A DNA stretch of 64,000 nucleotides from Rhea pennata (taxonomy: Eukaryota; Chordata; Aves; Rheiformes; Rheidae), in contig NC_084673.1 in the NCBI RefSeq assembly GCF_028389875.1, positions 19,071,501 through 19,135,500 on the forward strand, read 5' to 3'. Each line of letters begins with the position of its first letter. Position 1 is the stretch's first letter. Positions 1 through 12,786 of the stretch are shown in pieces. The notes under the pieces were generated by a model, which was not told where the DNA came from, ran no database searches, and saw only the letters and a list, made by a program, of their open reading frames with translations. The translations under genes were made by a program, and so were the position numbers.

Positions 1-1100
1 AGGAGAAAAATATGAAGCTCGTGTCCACACTTGATTTAGGATCCCTCACCCTTCTTAATTTTCAGCACATTCCCAAGTCTGGATTGGTGTAGACTGGTCC
101 TGGTTTAAGTACAGGAATGCATTATGTTACAATTTTGAAGTTTTTTTTTCCCTCACTCTCAGATATTGCAAATGGAAACTCCATAGACAGTAATCTCATT
201 AGCTATGGCTTCACCTTTGCTCAGAGACTTTTATCCAAGAGAAAACAAATTCATACATGGGAATATTTTTTAATAAATTGGCTCCTTTTCTTCCAGGAGT
301 AATGCAGCTTTCTGATGCAAACACAGGCTCAGTCATGAATTCACTTACTGAAGCCATTTCTTTTGCTCTAGGGGTAGGATAACTTCGGTGGGATAAGAGA
401 TATTTCTGGCAGTACCTGTTATCTACAGTAAGAAAAATCAGCACTTGATTCCACTCTCTGCCCCTTACAGTGCTCAGTGTTATATGAAAGGTCTTCATGC
501 TTAAGTCTTCCCAGAGAAGGCTGGTGTACAGCATCTAAAGAGTTGGGGAGATGAATACTCCCAGAAGTGTCCCATCTGAATTCACAAGAAAATAATAAAA
601 ATCAGAGGCCATACTAATTTCACCACAAAAGCACAGATCTCATAATTAGGCTTTCTCTATAGGAGAAAGCTACAGTAAGGCAATTAACCACAGGCATGAC
701 AATAAATACATTTACTTAAACTAGCACAAAGCTGTGTGTGGACACCAGCTGTCATTTAGTTTAGCTCAAGATAAAGTTTAGGTAAACTAAAGTGAAAAAA
801 TCAGACACAGATTGTACCAATTTAATTAAATCACTAAAAATAAGATCAGTTTGAGATGATCATCTGGTACCATTTTCTTGGGCAGACAAGGTGTTTCTTC
901 CGTCTGTGCAGCTCCATGGATACTAACAGATCTTGCAGGGAGGTGAGGAAGAGACTTTCGGATAAACATGACAGGCCCACCTGTATCTCTGAACAGTGCT
1001 GCTTCATTCCTGGGTGCTCAAGCTCACCAAGGTTTAGGAGCTTTTATGTGAGCAGAACTAACACCACCTCTGCCCAAACCTAGTTGCATGGTATGACACT
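1..1100. other. No gene recognised (left edge)
   Basis: Ordinary AT-rich DNA leading into the CpG island. Open frames on both strands (for example 211-534 minus) match no family I recognise and lack convincing splice context. If a leftward gene starts in the neighbouring CpG island, this stretch would be its first intron. That is inference. Confidence 0.5.
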
Positions 1101-2700
1101 GCTGCGTAAAAAGCGCATTACACTGCCGAAGGGCCAGACCGTCGGCTCGCCGCCCGCCCGACCGCTGGCCGGGGCATCGAAGCGCCGTAATTAGGCGGCG
1201 ACGCTGCTGGTGGCTCTGCAGCTCTGCCCGGCGAGCTGCACCGCCGCAGCAACGCGGCAGGGCTGGGCGCCCCGAAACGAGGTGAGCTTACTCAAGCTCG
1301 CGCTTGAACATCACAAACCAAAGCGGTTGTCAGCCAGGTGCAACGCCCTCCGTGGGTGAACTCTGGAGAACGGCTGTCCTGATCCCTGCTGTCTTCTCCC
1401 CTCCGAGACGAACTGCCCCGTTCGCTTCACTTTGCAAAAAGGTAACTTGATTTTGATTCAACAGTCGCTGAAGGGCACCTACTTCTCCCCGCGGATTTGC
1501 AGCCCGCCCGCACCTCCAGAACAGCCCTCCGCTCGCTCGCTGCGAACAGGCGCTCCCCGCCGCGCCCGAGGTGCAGGCAAAGCCACGGCTTCGCACGCGG
1601 CGCGACCCTGCTGCGGGGCCGACCGCGCTCCGGGGCCTCGGCGCGGCGGCGCCGGGGAAGCCGCGGGGTGACAACGCGCGGCCCGCCGCGCACCTGCGGA
1701 GGAGCAGCTTCGCCGCCGCCGGCTTTACTCAGTGCTCATTCACTGACCGACGGGGGTGAGAACGGCACGACGGGCCGCGCGAGGGCGGCCGCGGGCCGGG
1801 GTGGCTCACGCAGCAGCACCGGGAGCCGCGAAGGGCGCGGGAACTGGCGGACGCGGGGGAGCGAGGGCAGGCGGCGGCGGGACCCGCGCGAGCGCGCACA
1901 CGGGGGCGCGGGCCGGCGCGGCGGCGGCAAAGCCCCGGCCTGCCGCGGGCAGCCAGCGGCGCCAGGCGGCGGAGCCGCCCCCGAGCCGCCGCCGCCGCCG
2001 GCCGGTCCCGTCCCGTCCCGCCCCGCCGCGCTGCGCCGCGGCCGCGCGCCGGCGGCAGCGGGGCCACGAGGCCGGCGGCGGGCGCGACGCCGCTGCTGGA
2101 CACGAGCCCCGCGGCCGCCCCGCTGACAGCGCCTTACCGGGGGGTCCCGGCCCGGCCCCGCCGCCGCGCAGCCCCTTACCTGCCCCGGCGGGCGGCGCGG
2201 CGCGGCGCGGCGGGGCGGGGCCGTGCCGGGAGGGGGCGGGGCGCGGGGGGCGGGGCCGTGCCCGGCGGGGCGGGGCGGGGGCGGGGCCGTGCCCGGCGGG
2301 GGGCGGGGCGGGGGCGGGGGGCGGGGCCGTGCCCGGCGGGGGGCGGGGCCGTGCCCCGTGCGGCCGCCTGCGCTGCGGCCCCTGCGCCCGCCCGGCCCGG
2401 CCCGGCCCGGGCGCCAGCGCCATGGAAAACCCGGCCTGGATCTCGGCGCACGGACAGTCTGGGGGAGAGGGAGGGAAGGGGGCTGGGGCAGGAGGGGCCG
2501 GGGCCCCACAGCAGGGCCGGGGCCGGGGCGAGCCCGGGGGCGGGGGGCGCTGCCCCGCGCGCGGCGCCTCCCGCTCCCTGCCGCGTGGCTGCGCCATGCC
2601 CAGGCGAGGGCGGCTGCCGGCGCGGTGCAGTCGCCCGCGGAGGGGGTCAGCTCCTTCCAGCCTTTGCAATCGCAATTTTTCCCTGTTTTGTATTTGGGCA
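1100..2700. promoter_or_regulatory. Orphan CpG island promoter
   Basis: About 1.6 kb of extremely GC-rich, CpG-dense DNA with abrupt AT-rich flanks, as expected of an unmethylated vertebrate promoter. No start codon followed by a recognisable protein is present; the long open frames here simply reflect GC richness. On the minus strand there are three good splice-donor candidates: GGCAG|GTAAGG with the last exon base at 2180, CCCG|GTAAGG at 2138, and CCGCAG|GTGCGC at 1694. These suggest one or more non-coding first exons of a gene transcribed leftward out of the window. On the plus strand there are weaker donor candidates, GAG|GTGAGC near 1281 and AAAAAG|GTAACT near 1441, so the island may be bidirectional. 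The gene it serves cannot be identified. In mammals MID2 lies on this side of VSIG1, but nothing here proves that link. Confidence 0.75.
2213..2360. repeat. GC-rich minisatellite with G-runs
   Basis: A core of about 20 bp, CGGGGCCGTGCCCGGCGGGG, recurs about five times, at roughly 2218, 2251, 2282, 2321 and 2344. The copies are separated by variable GGGGCGGGG spacers. The plus strand has many closely spaced runs of three to six G, so it could form G-quadruplexes and offers repeated GC-box (SP1/KLF) matches. It lies just upstream, in the leftward sense, of the minus-strand donor at 2180. Confidence 0.7.
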
Positions 2701-2999
2701 CGCAGCGCTGATATCATTAGGTGGAAATTCAAGTTCTGAGTGCGGATTTGGCCCCTTCAGGCGCAGGCTCTGATCTCACCGCTAACTTAGGTCCCCCTTC
2801 CTAAGCCTCCTTCTGCATTTCTGTGCTTGAGAACCACTGTATAAGGCAAGATCTTCCTTCCAAAACCATTTCTAATGTCTGAGAAGGCAGATTCCCAGCT
2901 CTTCCTGATTACTGAAATCTCTAAATGCTGGTCCCTAAATCCCTTAAACCTCTTCAGCAGAATCTGGACTGAAACCCTTTGAATGCTTCAAAAAGGCAT

Positions 3000-3262
3000 T
3001 CGAGGCTGGAGAAACGGGCCAACGTGAAGCTCGACAAAGCCTTGCACTGGGGAGCAATATCCCCAGGCTGGGGGCTGGAGGGCAGCTCTGCAGAGAGGGG
3101 CCTGGGGGTCCTGGTGGGCAACAAGCTGACCATAAGCTTGCAGTAAAGAAGCCTAAGAGCATCCTGGGCTGCGTTCGGCAGAGCGTTGCCAGCGGGTTGA
3201 GGGAGGTGATACTTCCCTCTGCTCGGCGTGGTGAGACACACCGGGAGTGCTGGGTCCAGTTC
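3000..3262 (+). mobile_element. CR1 LINE fragment (3' part of reverse transcriptase ORF)
   Basis: The segment from GAGGCTGGAGAAACGGGCC to the GAGTGCTGGGTCCAGTTC stretch follows the well-known CR1 consensus that encodes the C-terminal part of the CR1 polymerase, including the recognisable 'CTGGGGGTCCTGGTGGGCAA' and 'ATCCTGGGCTGCGTTCGGCA' blocks. The plus-strand frame is broken by in-frame stops and small indels, so this is an old, dead copy. Both ends are truncated. CR1 is the dominant retroposon of birds and is also common in turtles and crocodilians. Confidence 0.85.
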
Positions 3263-3811
3263 AGCCTGTGAACCCAAACCACAGCCACCCAAGCCGCATC
3301 AGCACCAGGCAGATCCAGTATGGACCCTGAAGTCTGGCTTTCAGGAAGCGACCCTGAGCTTTCTGCAGCCAAACAGTTTCCTCCCATATCCAGAATCAAC
3401 ACAAAGTTACCAGGAAGAGAGACACCAGGTACATTAACAGGTAAACAAGGTAAACTCAGGAGGAGAAATCAAGAGGCTCCAGGAGACCTGCGGAAGGCCC
3501 TAACTTCCTCATGCAGGCCACGAAAGTCCACAGTATTCATCCACCTACCCTAGCGCGACACTAAGAAATAAAAAAGCAGCACAGCCACGAAAGGATTGAG
3601 CACCCAGGCTTGAGATTGGCTAGTCATCTATAGGAACGTACAGCTGAGTATTTACCATGTATGCTCTCCTGGCTAGTCGTGGTGGGTGCAGAAGTCCTCC
3701 ACCTTCAACTTTGACAACAGATAGAGCCAAAGCAAGAATAGTCACACTTTCACATATGCACGCAGCTTGTGCTAAAATACTTGCCTGCTACAAACAAACA
3801 ATTTTACACAA

Positions 3812-3872
3812 TTCTCCCCATTTTAAAGATGTGGGAACAGAGGACACGAGGTGAAGCAACCTGCCCCAAAGT
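3812..3872 (+). repeat. MIR-like / CORE-SINE relic
   Basis: The stretch TCTCCCCATTTTAAAGATG, followed by GGGAACAGAGGACACGAGGTGAAGC, closely resembles the conserved part of MIR-type SINEs, which also occurs in related LINE tails. It is short and diverged; only the core is recognisable. A repeat-library search would settle the exact family. Confidence 0.5.
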
Positions 3873-4009
3873 AGAATTTGTCACCAACTGAACCACTGAC
3901 TCATTCACAAGTTCCAGTCATGAGACAAAACTCACTGGTTTGCCTGATAAAATGCTGTTATTTCCTTGGCGGTCCTCACAAATCTCCTCAAGACTGAGCC
4001 TCTACACAA

Positions 4010-4036
4010 TTGTATTATTATTATTATTATTATTAA
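4010..4036. repeat. (TTA)n microsatellite
   Basis: About nine uninterrupted TTA units lie in intergenic DNA. This is a simple trinucleotide run with no evident function. Confidence 0.8.
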
Positions 4037-7000
4037 GAGGGGCGATAAGACTTCAGAACATGAGAATATTTGCATTTGGAATATTTGCTTCCCCACTGTA
4101 AACACTGATTTCCAACTGTAGTAAACCAGAGTCACTCTAATGATCTCAGCTAACTGCGATAAGCTTAGTGGCGGCATTTCCTTCAGCTCAGGTAAACCAA
4201 GAACTGGGGTAATGCAGACAGCTACATCAATGGCCTTCAGCTTCTCGGCTTACTCTTTTTCAATGGTGGTTTTGGACTATACAATGAAGGTTTTGAAGGC
4301 AAATAGCCTGAGTCTTATTCCTGACCCTACCATTAGGTTCATGTAGTGCCATGGAAATTACTGAACTTTTCTGTATTTCAGCTTCAGCCAATGGTAATAA
4401 CATGAAAGCACTTTGAGATCAGTGAATAAAAGCACTATATTATTATTTTGTCTTGGCTTGGATGCTCAGAATCCATTTTGGAGTTTCAGCATTAAATTAA
4501 TCAGCGCAAACTGGATTCTGCAACTGCAGGAATAAAAATTTGATATGACGATCCAACAGTGTAAAATACAGTTTAAATTTACACCCTCTGCTTTCACATT
4601 TTTAATTAGATGCCCTAAACCCAAGCCTGCTCCTAATAACGGGTCTAAAATAACAACCCTGCAGCATGTGATAAACTTCAGAAGCTGTAGTATGTACAAA
4701 GCCTCCAGATATCACTATGAATTTGAATTTCTGGGTTCTGAAAAGCCAGTTCTTCTGCGTTAAGTGGAAGAAGGAACTACAGCTTAGTAAACGTTTTATT
4801 TCTGGCTGGTCCTGTTCAGCTATAGAGAATGAGACTTGCAAGTGAGTAAATACAGTCACATGAGAACAACTTTACAACAGCTTGTAAAATCAAGAAAAAC
4901 ATATTATTACTGCAGCCAGCTACTCCTGTGCTTTTCTCGACTTTTAGTCTTTTAATGTCTTTATGAGAACAACTGGCAGAAGCTATGTAAACCACAAAAG
5001 TAGTAGGCAGAGCTGGGAAAAAGTAGACTTACTCACTGATCTCTGTTTAAGTTTTCATGATCTGGATCTTGTGACAAACTGCTCATTCATGCCTAAGGTT
5101 TGGTCTATTTAGCTTAAAACGTGGTGAGGTATTCTGATTCTTCTGGGAGATGCTGATTGCTGCCTGTCCTTAGAAGTCATTGAGCATCTCTTGCAATCAG
5201 TTGGCAATTTCTTTTATGGCCCATGTGCAGCAACTCAAATCCCTTTAAGCCTAGAGTGTTTTGAGTATTTTTAGCTGTGACTTTCAAAAGGCTGCCAAAA
5301 GATTTGCAGCTTAGTGTGAGGGGAACCCAAATGTGGAAGCATGATAAAATCACTGGCAACTATGTCATCAAGATTTTTGGTGCCCTAAAGGGGCTCTGTA
5401 ACTTTCCCCCACAGCTACATTTGCTACATAACTGCAGTGCTAGAAGTAATGGGAACACCAATAAAAGAACACAGTACTTCTAGATGCCACTCACTTTCCA
5501 CTGTCTTGCCACAAACCAGTTCTCAGTTTAGTTTACTTAGTGTTAAAATTTTAGTTTACAGCCTGCCAGGAAAAAGATGTTACCAATCACCAAGAGCAAA
5601 GCCAACAGTTCTCATGGGGCCACTACCATCCCGGCTGCCAGTGCAGAGCAAGGGGCAAAGCACTCCCAGCTACCCCCAGCTCAAGCACCACACGGGCTTG
5701 AGGCTCAACCCAGTCGGTAGGGCAAGGACCTGACTCCTACCAGTATTCAAAATAACTCATTACTAGAGGTGAGCTTAGAGAATGGAGGAATACAGGCACA
5801 TGTAGAATGAATCACTGCATCCTACAACAGGGGAGGAAGAGTGTGGACCTTCTCCCAGGGGTGCCTCATCTTCCTTCAATGGCTGTGTAAGGGACTGGCC
5901 AACGTGGCCGGGAAGTCCTGCTCCTAAACAACGCGAGAGAGTCTAGGGCCAAATCAAAGGCTCCTGTGAGACCTCAGGTGGGTTTTAAGGCTTTTTTCAT
6001 TCCAGTGGCCAGGAAGAAAACCAAAAAGCACAAGTAACAAAACAAAGTCTGGCAGGTGCAAGGAAAGCCCTCTGGAACAGAGACCTGCAAGCCTGAGACC
6101 TCCAGCCACACATGGTAATTTTCTGTGTTAGCAGAAGAAACAGGTGAGACTTTACTCATGCCCCAACCGCATTGATTCTGTACTGATACATGCTGCTCTT
6201 TACGCAATATGTATATTTGTGGCCATATGTATTTAGGCTGAGCGCACTGCTACAGCACAGTGAAGCCCCCACAGGAAAGGAAACACCAGGCAGCAGAAAC
6301 GAGCTATGGCTGGTGAAGTGCCACTGCGTGACACCCTTTGCACGTTTCCTCCCTGCCCTCTGGCCGCGCGGCGCGCTCCCGCCACATCGGCAGGAAGCCA
6401 GCAGAAAGAGATGTTCGCTGCTAACTGGCTTTGTTAAAAATGCTGTACTTTGTCAGCGGAAATAATACAGTCTCTCCTGTTGGGAACACATCCTGGCATG
6501 CCTCTGAAAACAAACAATAAATCTTCTTTCATCCAGTGGTTTCTTTGAAATACTGGTAAATGCTAGATAGGGTTTGCTACGCTCTGTTGCAGTGCAAATA
6601 ATCACATTTTAAAATTGGATTTCTCTTTGGTTATGAAAAGGTGTCCTGCAGTGCGATACCACAGAAGAGAAGATGACAGAGAGGTGAAGTGATTAGCAAG
6701 ATTCAAAAAAAGGAGCAGACGCTTCTCCACTTAATGGGAATATCCACAACCACATCAACCTGGAAACGAATGCACTCTAGCGAATATAAAGCGCCTTGGG
6801 CAGGACAGGGAGTTACTCGTGGTGGGACAACCTTCCGCAGATGCTGTTGGGCCACCGGCGCCACGGAGCCTCCTGTGTTTTCTCTGTGAGAAAGCCCCCA
6901 CGCCAGCTGCCAGGCACCCGGCTCCCAAAGAGCTGGGCTTTTTGGACCTCATTCCTACCTTCCTGTCTGTGATACAAATAGAGGTAGGCATCATTCATGT

Positions 7001-10000
7001 TTATATCATGTAAAATGGGAAATCAAATCAGACACGCTGCTTAGCAATATGCAACTGTGCTCTGTTTCAGTGCAAGGCTCAAAAAACTCCCCATCAAAAC
7101 CAGCACTGCACACTGCCAGCTCCAGAATTTTCTTCCCCCTATTTAGTAATATGCACCCATAACATATTTTAGAATAAATTCACTGCATGCAAAGTTAAAA
7201 ATCTCAGCTACGTCTGTGCATCATCCACAGCATGAGTTTATGCAGCATCCTTAAGATTAGCTTTTCTAGAGATGGGCACAGTCTTTGCATGTTGTAAAAG
7301 CTGGTATTTTCTAAACGGGTTCTTTACCAGTGTAAATACCTTCCTGCCGGTCCCTGAGGCCCAGGCCATTCCTTGGACTGTATTGGGCTTTGCATCAAAC
7401 CCTTAATGACATATTCATTTTGGACTAAAATTCTGCATTTTCCTAGTGGGTTTTAAGAACTAGAAATAAATCTCTGTCTTGAGAGAAATTCTACTGAATT
7501 GCCAAAATCAGTTTGAGAACTGACAGTTCTGTGATTTTTTTCAAAAACTAATGAGTTTCAAAACTGCTTAGAACCAGGATTTTTAAGGACAAAATGCATT
7601 TGGCTTTTAGTGTCTCAATAAACATTTAGAGCAGAGACAAGAAAATAGTTCTTAAAAAAAAAAACAAAAAAGAAGTACCATAGTTCAAAGATGATTTCTC
7701 AGTGCTAAAAATGACAGGAACTTCTTTTCCCATCCCTTTACTGCAGAATAGGTATCCCTCCTGTCTTCCCTTGCTCCCTCTGCCAAACCAAGCAAGGAGA
7801 TGTTCACTGCATGTATTCCTCTCCCAAAAGGGTACAATGAGGCTTGCAGCCACTAACGTAGACAGAGATTTTGCACTGCACAAAAAGAGGTATCAAAATA
7901 TAACTGTATACTTAGCATGCAGGCAATAAAAGAGGGGTTCTGTGCCAGCTATCTTAAAATATACAAAATACATATTCTGTTGATATTTGCTTAGAAGCAA
8001 TATTGCTTTTGCCATGTCTGCCTTGAGGAACAACTGCACAGAATGAGTTTACTTACAGGAATGAGTTCACAAAAATAGCACTTCATAAGGAAACAGGAAA
8101 TATTTGCTGCTTGTTCTGTGGAAATGCAAATTAAGCGGCTACAAAGAGGGATAATACATTTAAGGCATATAAAAATATCATGTGGATTTGTCTTCAACTA
8201 AAATTAAACAAGTCTCTCCTAGTCTTTGAAGAGCCAGTGCTTATGATGAACTTCCTCACCATTTATGCCTACTCCTTTGCTCAGTTCATGACTTAAAAAA
8301 GGAAACACTTGCAAAAATGAAAGTAGCCAATAAACAATATATGAACTGCCAGCGACTGAATTATTCAGATAAATTCCTTTCTACAAATTATCAAATAATT
8401 ATCAAATATATTACTATTCTTATTACTACTATTAAAATTATTGCTACAATATTTAAGTAGATAAACCAGGAAGAGAGATTGTCCTGGTTGGCTTTCAAGT
8501 CAAAATTGCAAAAGATTGCTAATCTTTTTTAAGTCTTCCTAAAGTCATATTATGAAATATTCATGGTGGCTGTGTGCTTAACAAGGGCCAGCTCCAAAAA
8601 TCCAAAATCATGAACAAGCCCATAAAATAAGGTACTTATTAAAAAACAACTATGTTTTAAACAAAAATTACACACCTAGTTTGTCTTCTGTTTTTGATCT
8701 GTTAGAGTAAATTTGTGATTATTCCATGCAACCAAAATGATAGAAAAATCTCTTCCTTGAAGAAAATGTAAACTGACATTCTACGTCACTGTTTCCTCCA
8801 CCCCTAGAGCTAGAGATTTAGGGATAAACGTTAACTATTATGGAATTTGACAATACTTTGGTCACTGTCTCTCCTAAGCAAAATATTACCATGGTGAAAC
8901 ACGGAGGTTAAATATGAGCTTTCCACGAGACTTGCGGTCAGTGGTGTCCCCTAGTCCTCCAGTCCTAGGCCCTGCTTCCGCTGCCGTGTGCGCACCCGCA
9001 TGACCCAACACCTCAGCGGTCTCCCTGATGCTGCAGAGCTCAAATCAAGGCTGCCGTTGATCGCTTGCAAGGGCAGGGACTTGATATCCCAGGAAACCAT
9101 TTTAATTACCTGTAATTACTGCTAGCAATGTACAAGCACTCTGATCCTTCTGTTCAGGTCAGCTGTCAACTAGAGGGTGTACTGACTCCCAAAATCACAG
9201 TATATGGGAAGCAACATTTGGTAGAGATGCAAAGACAGTGACTGTGACCAATGCTGCACTGGGCAGTCCTGACTGGGTATGTAATACTAACCTGCATTTC
9301 AGAGAACAACAAAGAGCCAACACTAATTCAATACTGGTTGCATCAGGGGTGCAGATTAAATAAATCAATGAACGGGATTTTAAGCCATTTATTATTTCTG
9401 AGGGATGCCTACTTGCAGAATTGGAAGCTTTTCCAAATTTCAAACAGGCTCCAAGAACATATTCAACCTGTTGATCAACATGGGAAAGGCCATCCATATG
9501 CAGTTTTACAGCATCTTTGTCCCAGGAGCCCCAGCCGTGGTCCTGGATTTCTGTACTGAAACTGCAAGATTCTGCTGCTGCTAGTGAAGGCGCGATGGGG
9601 ATGTGACTGTGCCAGGCCAGTCTGTCCTGCTGCTTTGGTTAGACTGTTTGAATCAGATTGCTGGGTAGCTGGATTATACAGTCTTTGGCCCTCTGTGCCA
9701 TTAAGATGTAAATCACTTCAGATTAAATCATCTGATGGATCATATTCCCAGCTGCGCCTGTGACATGCGGGCTGCTGACAGTTTCATTTTCCATTACTTC
9801 CCTCCAATTTGCAATCTTACTGCCAACACGATCACTGCAGAACAAGTGCTTCCAAAAAATGTGAACTACTAATACACAGTGTATAACAAGTCTGTTGTGC
9901 TACCAGAGCTGAGTCGCAATCCGTTGATGAATAAAGTACTTGGGTTGTCTGCTACAGGCAACTCAAAGGCCTGACAAGAAATGTGCTTACATTTCAGCCG

Positions 10001-12695
10001 ATCTTCTGCAGTTTTTTTATTCAGGATAGCTGATCTTTTGCTTGGTAACTTTATCTATCCACACTATTGCACTGTCACACTAAGTGTAATTAGAATAATT
10101 AAAATAACTAGAATGAGATCATTAACAAAACAGGACTGGAAGTGTCATATCATTCTTCTTGTGAGAATTAAAAACACCTAAAAAAGCAATCTTATTTCAC
10201 TACAATGCTCCTGGAAATCAAAAGGAGAAGCCTCGCCAAAATAAAGCAGTAAGCAAGCAGACGCTCTCAGCCAGCTGTACATGAGTTTGTTCACCTCAAC
10301 GTACTGCAGCATTTCTGAAGCATTGTGCAGTCCAGTTCTAGAGAATCGAGTCTCCCAGGGCAAATCCTGTCTCATGCCACTTTGCTGGAGCCGGTGCCAG
10401 GGTGGAGCGGCCAGCAGGAAGGCAGAGTTTGCACGTGAAGCATGTTGCAGCTGTGTAAAGAATGGCGCTGAGGCTGCTACGTGAGCACAACCGCATTTCC
10501 TGCATTTCCAAAAACTTCAATTCCAGGACCAGTTCCTATCTCGTATGCCAGCTCTGCTGGCTTCAGTATTGGTGTTCCAGTTTGTCTCACCTGAAGAGCA
10601 AGCGCTCACCTCAGCACTTCCAATCTCGTGTTCAACAAAGCTCATTGACGAGCTTCCATGCTAAATCAGAATTGCTCTAAAAATAAAAGGACTAAAAAGC
10701 CTCATCATACTTAGAGATTAAAAATTTTCTCCTGTTTAGAGAGCCCGTGGAACGCATCTGATTCTGTTTCCAAGCTTTTATTTCAAAGAATAAGAATTTA
10801 CCTTTTTTAAAAAAATAAAAAAAAGAGATTGTCTTGTATTCATTTGACAGCATGAGTTGAGGAGTTTAAAAAGGATCAGACACGAACATTAAGCTTTTTT
10901 TAACATCTATTGAGCTAAAACTCCATTTCAGAGATGGTAGAAGAAGGTGGAAATCATAGAATTCAATGCAATTGCATCCATTTTATGCCAGGTTTTAATT
11001 TGGCCAGTTAAACCTAAAACTACATTATCATACTTGTTAAGGCATGCAGTTATCTTGTAAATTATATAGCTATATGGGTTTTTAAGCCAAAGCCATGTTT
11101 CATTTTAGATATGTACAAAAAATGCTGCCAAACTCAAGGAACAATATCACCAAGCAGGTTCTGAAATCGTTAACATGTTAAAATGCATAAGATGATTAAA
11201 AAAAAAGACCTTTCCCCCAATAAGATTGATAGACGATTTAATCTCTAGTTCCCAACTGTGAATTTTCCTTGTTGTTTTGGTAAGTTAATTTCAGTTTCAA
11301 AAATACAGGAGAAAGAACAAGAAAGAAAAGACCTAACAACTGGAGTTATTCGTATGCAGCAAAAAGGTTACGCAGCCGCAGCCGTAATCATGTCGTGTGG
11401 GGTTTAGTGTCTTTGAACAATCACATATTTAACATATTTCAGAAACACAAAAGGCTTTAAGTGCTGCTGAGCTTAGTCATGTTAATTGTGGACTTCTACA
11501 GGAAGTTTTTAAATTAGGTTTCAGGCAGACAGAAGCAACCTCTAAGTATCATCTAAGCACTTGCCTGGGCAATGCTGCCCAGAAAGGCCTGCTGCCTCTC
11601 CGAGCGTGCCTGTGGGCCACTTCTATTTATAGAGCAAATTAAGGGAGTTACTTGGAAGGGAACCTGTCTGAACATGCTTCAGTGTACATACACTTGAGTC
11701 ACAAAGTCTGTTAACATACAGTTCCTGGTACTGGCCCTTTCCATTTTATCTCGAGATAAGAGTCCCTGCTCCACCTGCGGCAAAGCGACTGCTGCCATTG
11801 TGCTCTGGGCTCTTCGCTGAGGGCCACAGGACTGCGGAGTAAGCTAGAGCTTCTTTGCCATGCTAGCCTAACTTTAAACATCATCAACCCAGAACAAACC
11901 AGATTTTGCCTTCTATGTTTGGTTCTCTTTCTAAGGTGACTTCTGAACAGGCAGTGCTGCTCTTTAGGAGCAATGAGCTAGAAATGGAACAGTAAGTGAC
12001 AGGTACCATCTATCACCTTCACAGGAGAATAACTTTGGATGGCTTGGAGGATTAGTATTAGGATACATGCTTCTTGTTTGCTGGTGTGAAATGAGCCCCA
12101 GGCTGCTAACAGTCAAAAGTTAATGCTACTGGTCTTTGATAGCTTCCATAAAACAGGATTGATGGTTGTAATCACTCGCTACGGGGAACACCCATTCCAC
12201 AGTCGGGAATCTCAGCCCAGCATTTCAGACTTAAATGGGCCTGTATTAGTGCAAACGTTGTGCTACTGGCCCCTATTCTTTGGTCAAACCGAGCATTCCT
12301 CCAGGAATGTAGTTCTGTGATCTTTCGGAGCGCTAAGATCACACAGCGTGAACAGAACAGGGTGACAATATATATTAGCTAAAGGTGCCTTAAGCATCAA
12401 ACAAAGAAAAGACTTCAGGGTTGGTAACTGAGAGGGAATTAGAGGACACACTGATACTGCGGTGAAGACATAGGCCCAAGCAGGTGTGTGGTGACCTGCA
12501 GATGGGGATGGCAACATTTTTTGCATCTTCTTGAAAACTGCTGGCTTTTGCAAAGGATGCTCTGTGAACTGCTAGTCAGATTCCTTGTGGGAATTACAGA
12601 GTTGCCAAAGGCTGCCACTGAAATGGGTCTACAGACTATGCTCAAGTCCAAAACATGTTTTACTGTCTGGAAAATACCAGGGACTCACATTTTAG

Positions 12696-12786
12696 GTTGA
12701 TCTGCTGCACAACCCTGCTTGAGTAGGTATGTTGGACTAGATGATCTCCAAAGGTCCCTTCCGACCTCAACCATTCTGTGATCCTG
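12696..12786 (+). mobile_element. CR1 3' tail
   Basis: The segment GTTGGACTAGATGATCTCCA, followed by AAGGTCCCTTCCGACCTCAA and CCATTCTGTGATCCTG, is the diagnostic 3' end of CR1 elements, which finish in the short ATTCTGTG-type terminal motif instead of a poly(A). The 5' part is absent, as in most CR1 copies, which are 5' truncated. Confidence 0.9.

Larger units (their letters stand above)
3263..12690. other. Gene-poor intergenic stretch
   Basis: Apart from the MIR-like relic and a (TTA)n run at about 4010-4036, I see no coding exon, RNA gene or large repeat in these 9.4 kb. The open frames are short, match no family I recognise and lack paired splice sites. The DNA is moderately AT-rich with many short homopolymer runs. 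Confidence 0.5.

Noticed and set aside
211-534. 107-codon minus-strand open frame at the left edge
   Set aside because: Not recognised as any protein, and no good splice sites at its ends.
1497-2739. Several long Arg/Pro/Gly/Ala-rich open frames on both strands
   Set aside because: GC-rich CpG-island DNA lacks stop codons by composition; the translations are low-complexity and match no protein.
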